Below, one piece after another: positions 22,890 through 31,266 of a stretch of DNA of 37,741 nucleotides; positions within the stretch are counted from its first letter, which is position 1; each line of letters starts with the position of its first letter. The DNA comes from Acidobacteriota bacterium (lineage in GTDB: Bacteria; Acidobacteriota; Vicinamibacteria; Vicinamibacterales; UBA2999). The translations under genes and the position numbers were made by a program. Under the pieces are notes generated by a model, which was given only the letters and a program-made list of their open reading frames with translations, did not search any database and was not told where the DNA came from. The DNA lies in NCBI GenBank assembly GCA_021731165.1, contig JAKFXY010000051.1, positions 1-37,741 on the forward strand, read 5' to 3'.

Positions 22890-23698
22890 TCGCCCCGCCC
22901 GTTCTCGAGCTCCAGGGCGCGACGGTCATCAAAGACGACCGCCGCGTCCTGGACAATCTCACACTCACCATTCGCGCCGGCGAGCACACCGCCATCGTCG
23001 GGCCCAACGGAGCGGGGAAGTCGTTCTTCACGCGGCTGCTGACGCACGACGAGCGGGCGCTGGCGCCGCTGGACGGTCCGGCGCCGGTACGTGTGTTCGG
23101 AAGCGACAACTGGGACGTCTTCGATCTGCGTTCGACGATTGGCATCGTCTCCGCCGACCTTCACCAGCGATTCGTCGCGGGCAACAACGAAGGACGGGTG
23201 AGTGGCGAGGCGGCGGTCTTGTCTGGATTCCTCGCGACGCAGGGCATCCTCCGGTACGGGGCGATCACCCCTGAGATGCGAAGGCGGGCCGCCGAGTCGC
23301 TCGAGCGGATGGGGGCGTCGCATCTTGCGCGCCGGTGGTTGGACGCGATGTCCAGCGGTGAAGCTCGCCGTGTGCTGCTGGCCAGGGCGCTCGTGACCGA
23401 GCCGAAAGCGCTGGTGCTCGACGAGCCGACAACCGGGCTCGACATGGTCGCTCGCCACGATTTCATGGAGCGTGTCCGGCAAATCGCGCGCGACGGCACC
23501 ACTGTCGTGCTGGTGACGCATCACATCGAAGAGATCATCCCCGAGATCGGCCACGTCATCCTGCTCCGCGACGGCCGAGTCCTGGCATCGGGGCCGAAGC
23601 GGGAGATGCTGACGGCGGAACGGCTCAGCGACTTGTTCCGCTCGCCGATCGCGATCGAGGAGATCGCCGGGTACAGTTACGCAAGGCCGCGGGCGTGA
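22886..23698 (+). CDS. ABC-type ATPase without a membrane partner
   Basis: A 270-residue single ATPase domain: Walker A GPNGAGKSFF, signature MSSGEARRVLLARAL, Walker B ALVLDEPTTGLD, and H-loop His VTHHIEEI. It resembles the ModF/YlmA-type ATPases. There is no transmembrane domain and no permease or binding protein nearby, so its partner is missing, encoded elsewhere, or it acts as a soluble ATPase. The start is a TTG overlapping the MFS stop; no nearer ATG exists before the first strand (LELQGATV). Phe after the P-loop Ser, in place of Ser or Thr, is unusual. Confidence 0.85.
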   Translation: MIAPPVLELQGATVIKDDRRVLDNLTLTIRAGEHTAIVGPNGAGKSFFTRLLTHDERALAPLDGPAPVRVFGSDNWDVFDLRSTIGIVSADLHQRFVAGNNEGRVSGEAAVLSGFLATQGILRYGAITPEMRRRAAESLERMGASHLARRWLDAMSSGEARRVLLARALVTEPKALVLDEPTTGLDMVARHDFMERVRQIARDGTTVVLVTHHIEEIIPEIGHVILLRDGRVLASGPKREMLTAERLSDLFRSPIAIEEIAGYSYARPRA

Positions 23699-23701
23699 TG
23701 G

Positions 23702-23757
23702 ACGCAGCCCGCACGATCGGGGTCATTGGCCTATGGAACAGGCTGCGTTTCCCGTTT
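23702..23757 (+). terminator. Possible terminator after the ABC ATPase gene
   Basis: ACGCAGCC (23702-23709) and GGCTGCGT (23741-23748) form an 8-bp perfect stem with a 31-nt loop, followed by TTTCCCGTTTTCT. The long loop makes this less typical than the terminator at 24357. Confidence 0.4.
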
Positions 23758-23838
23758 TCTGCGGGGCTGTCAAGACCGGTGGCGAGGATGCGCGCAGACG
23801 AGTAGAGCTCGGCTGTATTCGACGATCTCGCGGTTGAC

Positions 23839-23866
23839 TTGACCGACGGAAATGGCGGATTATCGA
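23839..23866 (+). promoter_or_regulatory. Possible promoter of the DUF6152-like gene
   Basis: TTGACC (23839-23844) and TATCGA (23861-23866) are spaced 16 nt apart. If used, transcription would begin near 23873, which favours the ATG at 23903 over an in-frame ATG at 23852. The -35 matches consensus in five of six positions, the -10 in about three. Confidence 0.35.
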
Positions 23867-23902
23867 ATCTCAAGCACGAATGTCTTGGAGGTTGTCGTCA
23901 CC

Positions 23903-24325
23903 ATGAAGAAGAATCTTTTCTGCGCGGTTGTCGTGGTCGCCAGCGTCTTCGTCCTCTCGGGTTCCGCGCTGGCGCATCACGGGGATGCGAACCGGTATGG
24001 CGACGAGGTGCACACCATCACGGGGACTCTGGTCCAATTGCAGATGGTGAACCCGCACGCGCTCATCGTGTTCGATGTCACCGAGGACGGCAAGACGACC
24101 CGGTGGACCGCTGAGATGGGCGGCCCGCAGCAGTTGATGCGCCAGTTCGGCTGGACGACGTCAACGGTGAAGGTGGGTGACAAGGTCACGGTGACCGGGC
24201 GCAAGGTCAAGAGCGGCGCGCCGTACATGAATCTGACCGAGCGGGCGAATCTCGTGTTGACCGACAGCAAGAAGGAGATCTTCCGGACGGCGAACTACGG
24301 TCAGCCGGCGACTCCCGCCAACTAG
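23903..24325 (+). CDS. DUF6152-like exported protein
   Basis: A 140-residue protein with signal peptide (VVVVASVFVLSGSALA) and an AHHGDANRYG start of the mature part. It has the segments VNPHALIVFDV, TRWTAEMGGPQQLMRQFGW and GDKVTVTGRKVKSGAPYM that mark DUF6152, a small beta-barrel (OB-like) exported family abundant in Acidobacteria. The two His after cleavage and the NPH motif are conserved and could bind metal; this is inference. GGAGG lies about 11 nt before the ATG. It begins a cluster with the dihaeme cytochrome and two membrane proteins, but a terminator follows it. Confidence 0.82.
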   Translation: MKKNLFCAVVVVASVFVLSGSALAHHGDANRYGDEVHTITGTLVQLQMVNPHALIVFDVTEDGKTTRWTAEMGGPQQLMRQFGWTTSTVKVGDKVTVTGRKVKSGAPYMNLTERANLVLTDSKKEIFRTANYGQPATPAN

Positions 24326-24356
24326 CTGGCGAGCCTGACACGGTGCGCCCAGCGGG

Positions 24357-24386
24357 GAGGCGGGACACTCGACCCGCCTCGCTTTT
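24357..24386 (+). terminator. Rho-independent terminator after the DUF6152-like gene
   Basis: GAGGCGGG and CCCGCCTC form a perfect 8-bp stem around an 8-nt loop, followed by GCTTTT. This is the clearest intrinsic terminator in the window. It separates the DUF6152-like gene from the cytochrome gene at 24480. Confidence 0.7.
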
Positions 24387-24479
24387 CCCTCCTTCGCGTT
24401 GCCATGTCAGCACGGTGCAAATACGAGCCAGCCGACCAGGGTGGGCTTGTTCAGGGCGCGACCAAGAGAGGGCCACACG

Positions 24480-25640
24480 ATGAAGCTCGGAGTGAAGTCA
24501 ACTGCGCTGAGTGTGATAGCAGCCGTGTTCGTCGGTGTGCTCAGCGTCGCCATTGTCAATGGTCAAACTGGAGCGCCGGAGCGGGCCCCGCTGTCTGAAG
24601 AGGTGTTCAAGAACGTCCAGGTCATGAAGGGCATTCCCGTGGACCAGTTCATGGCCACCATGGGGTTCTTTTCGGCCTCGCTCGGCATGTCTTGCGGAGA
24701 TTGCCATGCGGCGGACGACCGGAACTGGGACGGGTTCGCGGTTGACAACCCGAAGAAGCGGACAACGCGGCGCATGATCACGATGATGGCCGCCATCAAC
24801 AAGGACAACTTCGGCGGGCGCCAGCTCGTGACGTGCTATTCCTGTCATCGCGGCGCCGACCGCCCGAGAGCGACTGCCGATCTCGCGGTGTTGTATGGGA
24901 CGTTTCCGGCCCCCGATCCCAATGAAATCTTCGCGGCGTCCGCGCCCGGCGCGCCCACCGCTGATTCAGTGCTGAACAAGTACATCCAGGCGCTCGGAGG
25001 GACGCAGCGACTGGCCGCGCTCACGAGCTACACCGCCACGGGCACGAGTGTGGGCTACGGACCCGAAGCGGCGGAAATGCGCGCGGTGGAGCTCTACGCC
25101 AAGGCGCCGGCGCAGCGCACCCTGGTCATCCACACGGGCAACGGCGACAACACCTCGGTGTATGACGGCGGCATGGGCTGGAGTGCGGCGCCGCTCGCGC
25201 CGGTCAAGGTGCTCCCGCTCGACAAGCAGGAACTGGATGGCGCGAAGTTGGACGCCATGATGGCCTTCCCCGGACAAATCAAACAAGCCGTCGGGAGCTG
25301 GCGCGTGGGGTTCGCCTCGACCATCGACGATCGCGAAGTGGAAGTGGTCCAGGGGGCGACTCCGGGCGGCACGACGGCCACGTTCTATTTCGACAAGCAG
25401 ACGGGACTCCTGACGCGGTGGATTCGGTATGCCAATTCACCCGTTGGTCGCTTGTCCACCCAGACTGACTACTCCGACTATCGCGATGTCGCCGGCGTCA
25501 AGGTTCCCCACCACATGGTAGTCACCTGGTTGGACGGTCGCGAAACGATCGAACTGTCATCGGTACGGCCCAACGTCCCCGTGGACGCCGCGAAGTTCGC
25601 GAAACCGGCAACCCCGACAGCGCCGCCCGCCGCGCGTTGA
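24480..25640 (+). CDS. Dihaeme c-type cytochrome fused to a LolA-like domain
   Basis: A 386-residue exported protein (signal AAVFVGVLSVAIVNG). Two haem c sites: CGDCH near residue 76 and CYSCH near 120, in a segment (VQVMKGIPVDQFMATMGFFS) that resembles the cytochrome subunit of photosynthetic reaction centres, which has four haems; here only two are seen. The C-terminal 200 residues from about VLNKYIQALGG (a conserved start of this module) are a beta-rich domain like LolA/outer-membrane lipoprotein sorting proteins. No reaction-centre genes are nearby, so it is probably used in a respiratory or extracellular electron path. A purine-rich Shine-Dalgarno precedes the ATG. Confidence 0.85.
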   Translation: MKLGVKSTALSVIAAVFVGVLSVAIVNGQTGAPERAPLSEEVFKNVQVMKGIPVDQFMATMGFFSASLGMSCGDCHAADDRNWDGFAVDNPKKRTTRRMITMMAAINKDNFGGRQLVTCYSCHRGADRPRATADLAVLYGTFPAPDPNEIFAASAPGAPTADSVLNKYIQALGGTQRLAALTSYTATGTSVGYGPEAAEMRAVELYAKAPAQRTLVIHTGNGDNTSVYDGGMGWSAAPLAPVKVLPLDKQELDGAKLDAMMAFPGQIKQAVGSWRVGFASTIDDREVEVVQGATPGGTTATFYFDKQTGLLTRWIRYANSPVGRLSTQTDYSDYRDVAGVKVPHHMVVTWLDGRETIELSSVRPNVPVDAAKFAKPATPTAPPAAR

Positions 25641-25695
25641 TTGGCTGCAGGCGGTGCAGTCTTGACGCCATCGTGACCGGCAAGGAGTGCGGCCG

Positions 25696-26169
25696 ATGGC
25701 GTTGCTGACCTGGCTCCAGGAGAGCGCTCTCTCGGTCTGGATCCGCGAGTCAAGCAGCATCCTGGCGTTTCCCACGGTGCTGACGCTGCATACCTTCGGG
25801 CTCATGCTGCTCGTCGGTGCAAGCTGGGCGCTCGACCTTCGCCTCCTGGGCATCGCCCGCCGGATACCGATTGGCCCGATGCGGGCGCTGTTTCCCGTGA
25901 TGTGGACCGGGTTCTGGATTAGTGCCGTGACCGGTTCGATGCTGTTCACGGCCGACGCGACGGACAAGGGCACGTCGCTGATCTTCTGGTCAAAGCTCCT
26001 CTTCGTCGCGGTGGGTCTCGCCACGGCGGTGCCAATTCAACGCATTGTTCGCGGCATGAGCGCGGACCCGGTTGCGGTCGGTGGTACGGCGCGGCTCCTG
26101 GCGGTTACTTCGCTGCTGGCATGGACCGCGACAATCACGGCTGGGCGGCTTCTGGCGTACTTCAACTAA
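25696..26169 (+). CDS. DUF6644-like four-helix membrane protein
   Basis: A 157-residue protein with four hydrophobic helices, starting at an ATG with AAGGAG 8 nt before it. The segment LTLHTFGLMLLVGASWALDLRLLG is repeated in the second half of the next gene (ETLHFIGLGLLFSVVLVGNL, RILG), so the two are related. The His in the first helix is conserved in both and could ligate a haem b; inference. Family name DUF6644 is from memory. It lies 55 nt downstream of the cytochrome gene, so the two may work together in electron transfer. Confidence 0.75.
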   Translation: MALLTWLQESALSVWIRESSSILAFPTVLTLHTFGLMLLVGASWALDLRLLGIARRIPIGPMRALFPVMWTGFWISAVTGSMLFTADATDKGTSLIFWSKLLFVAVGLATAVPIQRIVRGMSADPVAVGGTARLLAVTSLLAWTATITAGRLLAYFN

Positions 26170-26179
26170 GGAACCGCGC

Positions 26180-27139
26180 ATGGGCCAGCTCACTCTGCCG
26201 CACCTGCACCTGCTGTTGAATCATTTTCCGACAGTAGGTGTCGTGGTGGGCCTTGGCCTGCTGCTCCTCGCCCTCATTCGTCGAAGCGACGATCTGATCC
26301 GGGCCAGCCTGGAGCTGTTCTTCGCCATCGGTCTCCTGACGCTCCCGGCATATTTGAGCGGCGTCGCGGCCGAGGCGGCGATCGAGGGACGTGCCGGCGT
26401 CGCGACGGCGGCCATTGAAGCGCACCATGACGCGGCGCTGCTCGGGTTCGTGGTCATGTTGTTCACCGCCGCCGCCGCATGGCTCGCGCTATGGCAAGGC
26501 CAGCGACGGGCGCGTCCGGCGCGCGGGTCCGTGTGGGCCGTTCTCCTGTTGGCGTGTGCGACCCTGGCGCTGATGGCGAACGCCGCGGACCTCGGTGGCG
26601 AGATTCGCCATCCGGAGATTCTCACGGCTTCGGACGCGGCAGCCACAGCCGACTCGGGAGCTCTTGGAGCGGAATGGCTCAGGAGTTCATCGATCAAGGC
26701 GTTCGCCAACGACCTCCCGTGGGCGTGGCCGGCGGCCGAGACTCTCCACTTCATCGGGCTGGGTCTGCTGTTCAGCGTCGTCCTGGTTGGCAATCTGCGG
26801 ATCCTCGGCATGATGAAGAGCGTGCCGTTCACCGCGCTGCATCGGCTACTCCCGTGGGGGATTCTCGGCCTCGCCCTCAACGTGATTACCGGCATGATGT
26901 TCTTCATTGGAGCATCCAGCCAGTACACGGAGAACGGTGCGTTCTATTGGAAGATCGCGCTCATGCTGATTGCCGGCGGCAGCTTTCTCTACATGACCGT
27001 GTCGGAATCGATCTGGGCACTCAGACCTGGCGAGGACGCGGCGCCGATGGACAAGGCGATTGCGGCGTCGGCACTGGGTCTATGGGTGGCGGTGATGTAC
27101 TGCGGCAGCATGCTGCCGTTTCTCGGCAACGCCTTTTGA
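26180..27139 (+). CDS. Membrane protein: His-rich N-terminal helices plus DUF6644-like half
   Basis: A 319-residue protein with about eight helices. The first part (LPHLHLLLNHFPTVGVVVGL) carries several His, as in DUF2231-type redox membrane proteins, and has further His in EAHHDAALLG. The second part (from about 170) is a DUF6644-like unit homologous to the previous gene. It starts at an ATG with AAGGAA before it, 10 nt after the upstream stop. The gene looks like a fusion of two membrane modules. A haem-binding quinone or cytochrome partner is plausible, not shown. Confidence 0.75.
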   Translation: MGQLTLPHLHLLLNHFPTVGVVVGLGLLLLALIRRSDDLIRASLELFFAIGLLTLPAYLSGVAAEAAIEGRAGVATAAIEAHHDAALLGFVVMLFTAAAAWLALWQGQRRARPARGSVWAVLLLACATLALMANAADLGGEIRHPEILTASDAAATADSGALGAEWLRSSSIKAFANDLPWAWPAAETLHFIGLGLLFSVVLVGNLRILGMMKSVPFTALHRLLPWGILGLALNVITGMMFFIGASSQYTENGAFYWKIALMLIAGGSFLYMTVSESIWALRPGEDAAPMDKAIAASALGLWVAVMYCGSMLPFLGNAF

Positions 27140-27153
27140 CGCCGACGTACGAC

Positions 27154-27264
27154 ATGCCCATACCCCTCATCGTCGGTCTCATCACGATTGGCGCCATCGT
27201 CCTGGTCGGCGCCATTGGCTATCTCATCGACAGCGGTGCTGAGCGTCACGATCGCCTCGAGTAG
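27154..27264 (+). CDS. Small single-helix membrane peptide
   Basis: A 36-residue frame: MPIPLIVGLITIGAIVLVGA then a polar tail ending ERHDRLE. The hydrophobic stretch (residues 4-24) is one membrane helix. It follows the membrane protein gene by 14 nt in the same direction and would fit as a small subunit of that complex. Too short to be sure it is translated; no clear Shine-Dalgarno. Confidence 0.45.
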   Translation: MPIPLIVGLITIGAIVLVGAIGYLIDSGAERHDRLE

Positions 27265-27302
27265 AGGCTGGCGCAGCGACTGATCGTCGCGCGGTCCGCA
27301 GG

Positions 27303-28571
27303 TCAGACGGCTGCTGTCTGGTGGGCCTCCACTGGCGTATGCGAGTCGAGGAACACCCAGCAGACGGCGCCGAGCACGTAGATGCCGGCCGTGATGTAGA
27401 AGGTCAACGTCCAGTTCTGTGCTGTCGCGTCGAGCAGGTACCCGACGACCAGCGGTGAGCAGGCACCGGCCACGCTGCCTGCCATGTTCATCCCACCCGA
27501 AACCGTTCCCGCGTAGCGGCCGCCCAGATCCATGCACGCCGTCCATGAGGGCGGCATCGTGAAGTCGTTGAAGAAGCCGGACAGCCCCAGCATCAGCATC
27601 GCCACCGTCGGGTTCTCGAGCGTCGTGAATACCAGGATCGATGCCGACGCGGCCACGAACCCGGTAATGGCCAGGATGCGCCGCGCGCGAATGACGCCGA
27701 TCCGCGTGGCCAACCACTTGGCGAGCCCCGCGGACACCATGCACCCGATGCCGCCGAGAAAGAGCGGCAGCGATGCCAGCAGTGCGGCCTCCTTGGCGCC
27801 GAGGCCTCGGGCTTCGCGGACGTAGGTTGGCAGCCAGGTCACGTAGAACCACCAGCCGTACGCCATGCAGAAGTACTGCGCCCACAGCAGAATAATGGCC
27901 GGCGAGGTGAGCAGCATCCGCCACGGCATCGGCCCGTGTACGGCCGCCGTGTCTCCGGCCGGGGGGATAATCGCCAGTTCCGCCTGATTGACCCCGGGGT
28001 GCGTGGCGGGGTCGTCTCGATACCACCGGTAGAACCAGATCGCCCAGAGTACGCCGAGGCCGCCGAAGATTTCGAAGGCGCGCCGCCATGAGACGAAGTC
28101 GAGAATGTAGGCGACGAGCAGCGGCGTGAACGCGCCGCCCCACCGCGCGGAGAGCCAGAGGATTGCCTGCGCACGCTCGCGCTCCTTCGACGGCAGCCAG
28201 GTCGTGAATGCTCGCGTCAGGTTCGGGAACGCGCCGGCCTCGCCAGCGCCAAAGAGCGTCCGCGTCACGAGCAGCGATGCGAGGCCCCATACCCACCCGG
28301 TAGCCGCCGTGAAGAGCGACCACCACAGGACAATGCGCATGAGAACGCGGCGGGGGCCGATCCGGTCGCCCAGCCAGCCGCCGGGAATCTCGAAGAGCGC
28401 GTACGCCCAGGTGAACACCGAGAAGACCCAGCCCATCTCGATGGCCGTCAGGCCAAGATCCCGGCGCATCGCCGGGGCCGCCTGCGAGATGCAGACACGG
28501 TCGATGTAGGTGATGACGGCGAGCGAAACGGCGAACCACGTGACGGTTCGTCGTGCGTGTGTCGGATTCAT
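27303..28571 (-). CDS. MFS transporter of the anion:cation symporter (hexuronate-like) type
   Basis: A 422-residue, 12-helix transporter. It begins with the family signature YIDRVCISQAAPAMRRDLGL, followed by GWVFSVFTWAYALFEIPGGW and the motif GDRIGPRRVL between helices 2 and 3, which mark the ACS branch (uptake of organic anions such as hexuronates). The ATG at 28571 is the only reasonable start. No sugar-acid catabolic genes are adjacent. It converges on the cytochrome/membrane cluster and is divergent from the oxidoreductase side. Confidence 0.9.
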   Translation of the reverse strand: MNPTHARRTVTWFAVSLAVITYIDRVCISQAAPAMRRDLGLTAIEMGWVFSVFTWAYALFEIPGGWLGDRIGPRRVLMRIVLWWSLFTAATGWVWGLASLLVTRTLFGAGEAGAFPNLTRAFTTWLPSKERERAQAILWLSARWGGAFTPLLVAYILDFVSWRRAFEIFGGLGVLWAIWFYRWYRDDPATHPGVNQAELAIIPPAGDTAAVHGPMPWRMLLTSPAIILLWAQYFCMAYGWWFYVTWLPTYVREARGLGAKEAALLASLPLFLGGIGCMVSAGLAKWLATRIGVIRARRILAITGFVAASASILVFTTLENPTVAMLMLGLSGFFNDFTMPPSWTACMDLGGRYAGTVSGGMNMAGSVAGACSPLVVGYLLDATAQNWTLTFYITAGIYVLGAVCWVFLDSHTPVEAHQTAAV

Positions 28572-28581
28572 TGTCCGAGAC

Positions 28582-28587
28582 TATAAT
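28582..28587 (+). promoter_or_regulatory. TATAAT box in the divergent region
   Basis: A perfect TATAAT at 28582-28587 lies upstream of the MBL remnant and oxidoreductase genes. No good -35 stands 16-18 nt upstream, so it is only a weak promoter candidate. Its reverse (ATTATA) is also near the start of the divergent MFS gene. Confidence 0.25.
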
Positions 28588-28629
28588 CCGCGCAGAGTCA
28601 TCTCGGCTCAGAGGGAATAAATAAACGGG

Positions 28630-28776
28630 ATGCGCGTTCCAGTGCCGAACGCGCGGGCGCGCACGCTGTTGCAGAACGTCCGTCGGCTGAAGCTCAATGC
28701 CGCCCAGCTCGTGCCGATCCATGAACGCGTGGGGTGGCACGACGAGTGTGAATACATGGCTGGAAGGACGGAGTAA
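28630..28776 (+). pseudogene. C-terminal remnant of an MBL-fold hydrolase
   Basis: Forty-eight codons contain ARTLLQNVRRLKLNAAQLVP followed by IHERV. This matches the last helix and strand of acidobacterial metallo-beta-lactamase-fold hydrolases, where a PIHG(R) segment carries the last metal-binding His. The catalytic HxHxDH part is absent and a stop lies just upstream in frame, so this is a leftover, though an ATG and a clean stop would let it be translated. It ends 3 nt before the quinone oxidoreductase gene. Confidence 0.5.
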
Positions 28777-28779
28777 CCG

Positions 28780-29751
28780 ATGAGGGTGATTCAGGTCAGG
28801 GAGCCCGGTGGCCCCGAAAAAATGGTGCTCGTTGAGGCTCCCGAGCCAGTTCCAGGGCCGGGGCAGGCCCTGGTGAAGCTTGTCGTCGCGGGGGTGAACT
28901 TCATCGACGTGTACTTCCGGACGGGCGCTTACAAGGCGGAAGTGCCCTTCACCCTCGGCAGCGAGGGCGCCGGGACGGTGGAATCCGTGGGGCCAGGGGT
29001 CACTGACGTCGCACCGGGCGATCGCGTGGCTTATGCGATGGTACGCGGCTCGTATGCCGAGTACGCGGTCGTGCCCGTCGGTTCGCTCGTGAAGATTCCC
29101 TCGGGTCTCGATTTCTCCGCGGCGGCGGCCGCGATGCTACAGGGCATGACCGCCCATTACCTCACGCACTCGACCTATGCGTTGAAGCAGGGCGAGAGCT
29201 GCCTGGTGCACGCCGCGGCTGGCGGTGTCGGAGGACTCGTGGTCCAGATGGCGCGCACCTGCGGCGCGCGTGTGTTCGGCACGGTTTCGAACCGTGAAAA
29301 GGCGGATATCGCCCGCGCGAACGGGGTCGAGGCGGCAATCAACTACGTGGAGCAGGACTTCGAGACAGAGGTCAGGATGCTCACAGGCGGCCGCGGTGTC
29401 GATGTCGTGTACGACTCGGTTGGAAAGGTGACGTTCGAGAAGAGCCTCAACTGCCTGCGGCCGCGCGGGCTGATGGCGTTGTTCGGCGCGTCCAGTGGGC
29501 CGGTACCGCCGTTCGACCTTGGTGTGCTCAATACCAAGGGTTCGCTCTTTGTCACCCGCCCCGGCCTCGCACACCACCTGACGAGCCGCGAGGAGCTGAT
29601 GTGGCGCGCGGGCGACGTGCTGCAGGCGGTCGCTTCAGGCACGCTGAGGCTCCGCATTGATTCGACCTTCCCTCTCGCCGCCGCCGCCGAGGCGCATAAG
29701 GCGCTCGAAGCCCGAAAGACGTCCGGCAAGGTACTGCTGGCGATTTCCTGA
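28780..29751 (+). CDS. Zinc-independent quinone oxidoreductase (medium-chain dehydrogenase/reductase)
   Basis: A 323-residue enzyme of the quinone oxidoreductase branch of the MDR superfamily. The N-terminal catalytic domain has PGPGQALVKLVVAGVNFIDV, and the NADPH-binding Rossmann fold has HAAAGGVGGLVVQMA and later GRGVDVVYDSVGK. The Cys/His ligands of catalytic zinc are absent. Such enzymes reduce quinones or alkenals with NADPH in the cytoplasm. The ATG lies 3 nt after the MBL remnant and 24 nt before the following NHL frame, so it may be transcribed with it. Confidence 0.92.
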   Translation: MRVIQVREPGGPEKMVLVEAPEPVPGPGQALVKLVVAGVNFIDVYFRTGAYKAEVPFTLGSEGAGTVESVGPGVTDVAPGDRVAYAMVRGSYAEYAVVPVGSLVKIPSGLDFSAAAAAMLQGMTAHYLTHSTYALKQGESCLVHAAAGGVGGLVVQMARTCGARVFGTVSNREKADIARANGVEAAINYVEQDFETEVRMLTGGRGVDVVYDSVGKVTFEKSLNCLRPRGLMALFGASSGPVPPFDLGVLNTKGSLFVTRPGLAHHLTSREELMWRAGDVLQAVASGTLRLRIDSTFPLAAAAEAHKALEARKTSGKVLLAIS

Positions 29752-29829
29752 CAAGACCACCGACGAGGATCGATCATGAAACCCGCAACTCATATCATCA
29801 CCAACTGTCAATCACGAGTGGAGAAATAC

Positions 29830-31128
29830 ATGCAGAAACGCACATTGATGCTCGTTGCCGTGCTCGCGGGCGTGGCGGCGGTTGTCCTGGTGAGCAATCA
29901 GTGGATGTCGGCGCAGCAGCGTCCGGCGACGATTGCGGCCATCCCGACGGAGAAGGGAGGCCAGGACATCTTCGGCGGGTACGACGTGGACGCCGCGTGG
30001 CCCAAGGACCTCGCGACGATCCCCGGACACGAGGGGTGGACGTTTGGCGCCGGCCAGAGCGTGTTTGCCGAAAGCCCCGACCGCGTCTACGTGCTGCAGC
30101 GCGGCGAGCTGCCTAACGTTCCGCGTCCGATGCAGAAGAAGCTGAGCGACCTCGGGCCGAGCACCTTTTTCCCGATCGGCCGGCTGCCGTGGCGCGATGC
30201 CACCGCGACCAGCCCTCCCGGAAACGGCGGCACCGGCCAGCTCGCCGAGCAGGGGATGGAAGCATGGGCGCGCGCCGGCAACAAGATGGGCGTGGATGCG
30301 CGATGGGAGCACAACGTCATGGTCTTCGACAGGAACGGCAACCTCCTACCGGAGACGGCGAACTGGATGCAATGGGACGCGGCGATGCAGCGGCCGCACT
30401 TCGTCGCCATCAGTCCGTATGACGCGCAGAAGAATATCTGGCTTGTTGACGACCACAAGCACGTCATCTACAAGTTCTCGCACGACGGGAAGACGAAGCT
30501 GCTGACGATTGGCACCTACGGCGTGCCAGGCGCGGATGCGACGCACTTCAACCGGCCCACGTTCATGGACTGGTTCCCGGATGGCAGCTTCGTGGTGGCC
30601 GACGGCTATAACGGCACCCGCGTGGCCAAGTTCGACAAGGACGGAAAATTCCTGCTGGCCTGGGGCGAGAAGGGCAGCAACATGAACGATACGCGCCCCG
30701 GCTTCTTCAACAACGTGCACGGCATCGCCGTCGATCCGAAGACGCGGCGGGTGTTCGTGAACGATCGAGGCAACCACCGCGCGCAGGTCTTCGACGAGAA
30801 CGGCAAGTTCCTCGACTCCTGGCGCTTCGGGGACAACCCGTCGGACGTGCACGCGTTCATCATCACGGCGGACGGCTTCCTCTGGGCCGCCGACCGCGGT
30901 ACCAACCGCATGCTCAAGTACGACCTCTCCGGCAACTTCCTCTATTCCTGGGGCACATGGGGCGACTTCCCAGGCGGAATGTGGGGCGTGCACGGCATCA
31001 GCGTGGACCAGGAGGGGAATTTCTACGTGGCCGAGGTAGACAACGGCGGCGTGCAGAAGTTCCGCCCCCGCCGCGGCGCCAATCCGCAGTGGCTGGTCGG
31101 CAAGCCGGTGCGGTCGGCGTGGCAATAG
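29830..31128 (+). CDS. Exported NHL-repeat / amidating-lyase-like propeller protein
   Basis: A 432-residue protein with signal peptide (LMLVAVLAGVAAVVLVSNQW) and NHL blades seen as GSFVVADGYNGTRVAKFDKD, RRVFVNDRGNHRAQVFDENG and GFLWAADRGTNRMLKYDLSG, a six-bladed propeller. It resembles the peptidyl-alpha-hydroxyglycine lyase-like family; catalytic identity is not established. The mature protein begins near QQRPATIA. I chose the ATG at 29830, with GGAG 7 nt before; the ATG at 29776 would add 18 residues. Longer than and only distantly similar to the NHL pair at 16408-18597. Confidence 0.85.
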   Translation: MQKRTLMLVAVLAGVAAVVLVSNQWMSAQQRPATIAAIPTEKGGQDIFGGYDVDAAWPKDLATIPGHEGWTFGAGQSVFAESPDRVYVLQRGELPNVPRPMQKKLSDLGPSTFFPIGRLPWRDATATSPPGNGGTGQLAEQGMEAWARAGNKMGVDARWEHNVMVFDRNGNLLPETANWMQWDAAMQRPHFVAISPYDAQKNIWLVDDHKHVIYKFSHDGKTKLLTIGTYGVPGADATHFNRPTFMDWFPDGSFVVADGYNGTRVAKFDKDGKFLLAWGEKGSNMNDTRPGFFNNVHGIAVDPKTRRVFVNDRGNHRAQVFDENGKFLDSWRFGDNPSDVHAFIITADGFLWAADRGTNRMLKYDLSGNFLYSWGTWGDFPGGMWGVHGISVDQEGNFYVAEVDNGGVQKFRPRRGANPQWLVGKPVRSAWQ

Positions 31129-31266
31129 GCTGACAAATTCTTCAGGTGTCGAGCAGGCGGTGGTTGAGTACCATCGCCGTGCTCGCCACGTCGTCGACGC
31201 GCCTATCGGCCCTCCCGTCTGAGGTCGTTCGCGGGGTGATGTCGGAAGGCGAATCGTGGAGGTGCC

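Noticed and set aside
27271-27293. Hairpin GCGAC/GTCGC between convergent genes at 27.3 kb
   Set aside because: A 5-bp stem with no T-tract; likely by chance.
26989-28740. Long minus-strand frame of 583 residues over the MFS gene region
   Set aside because: Composition is Arg/His/Ala-rich with no family signal, while another frame of the same strand encodes a clear 12-helix transporter (27303-28571).
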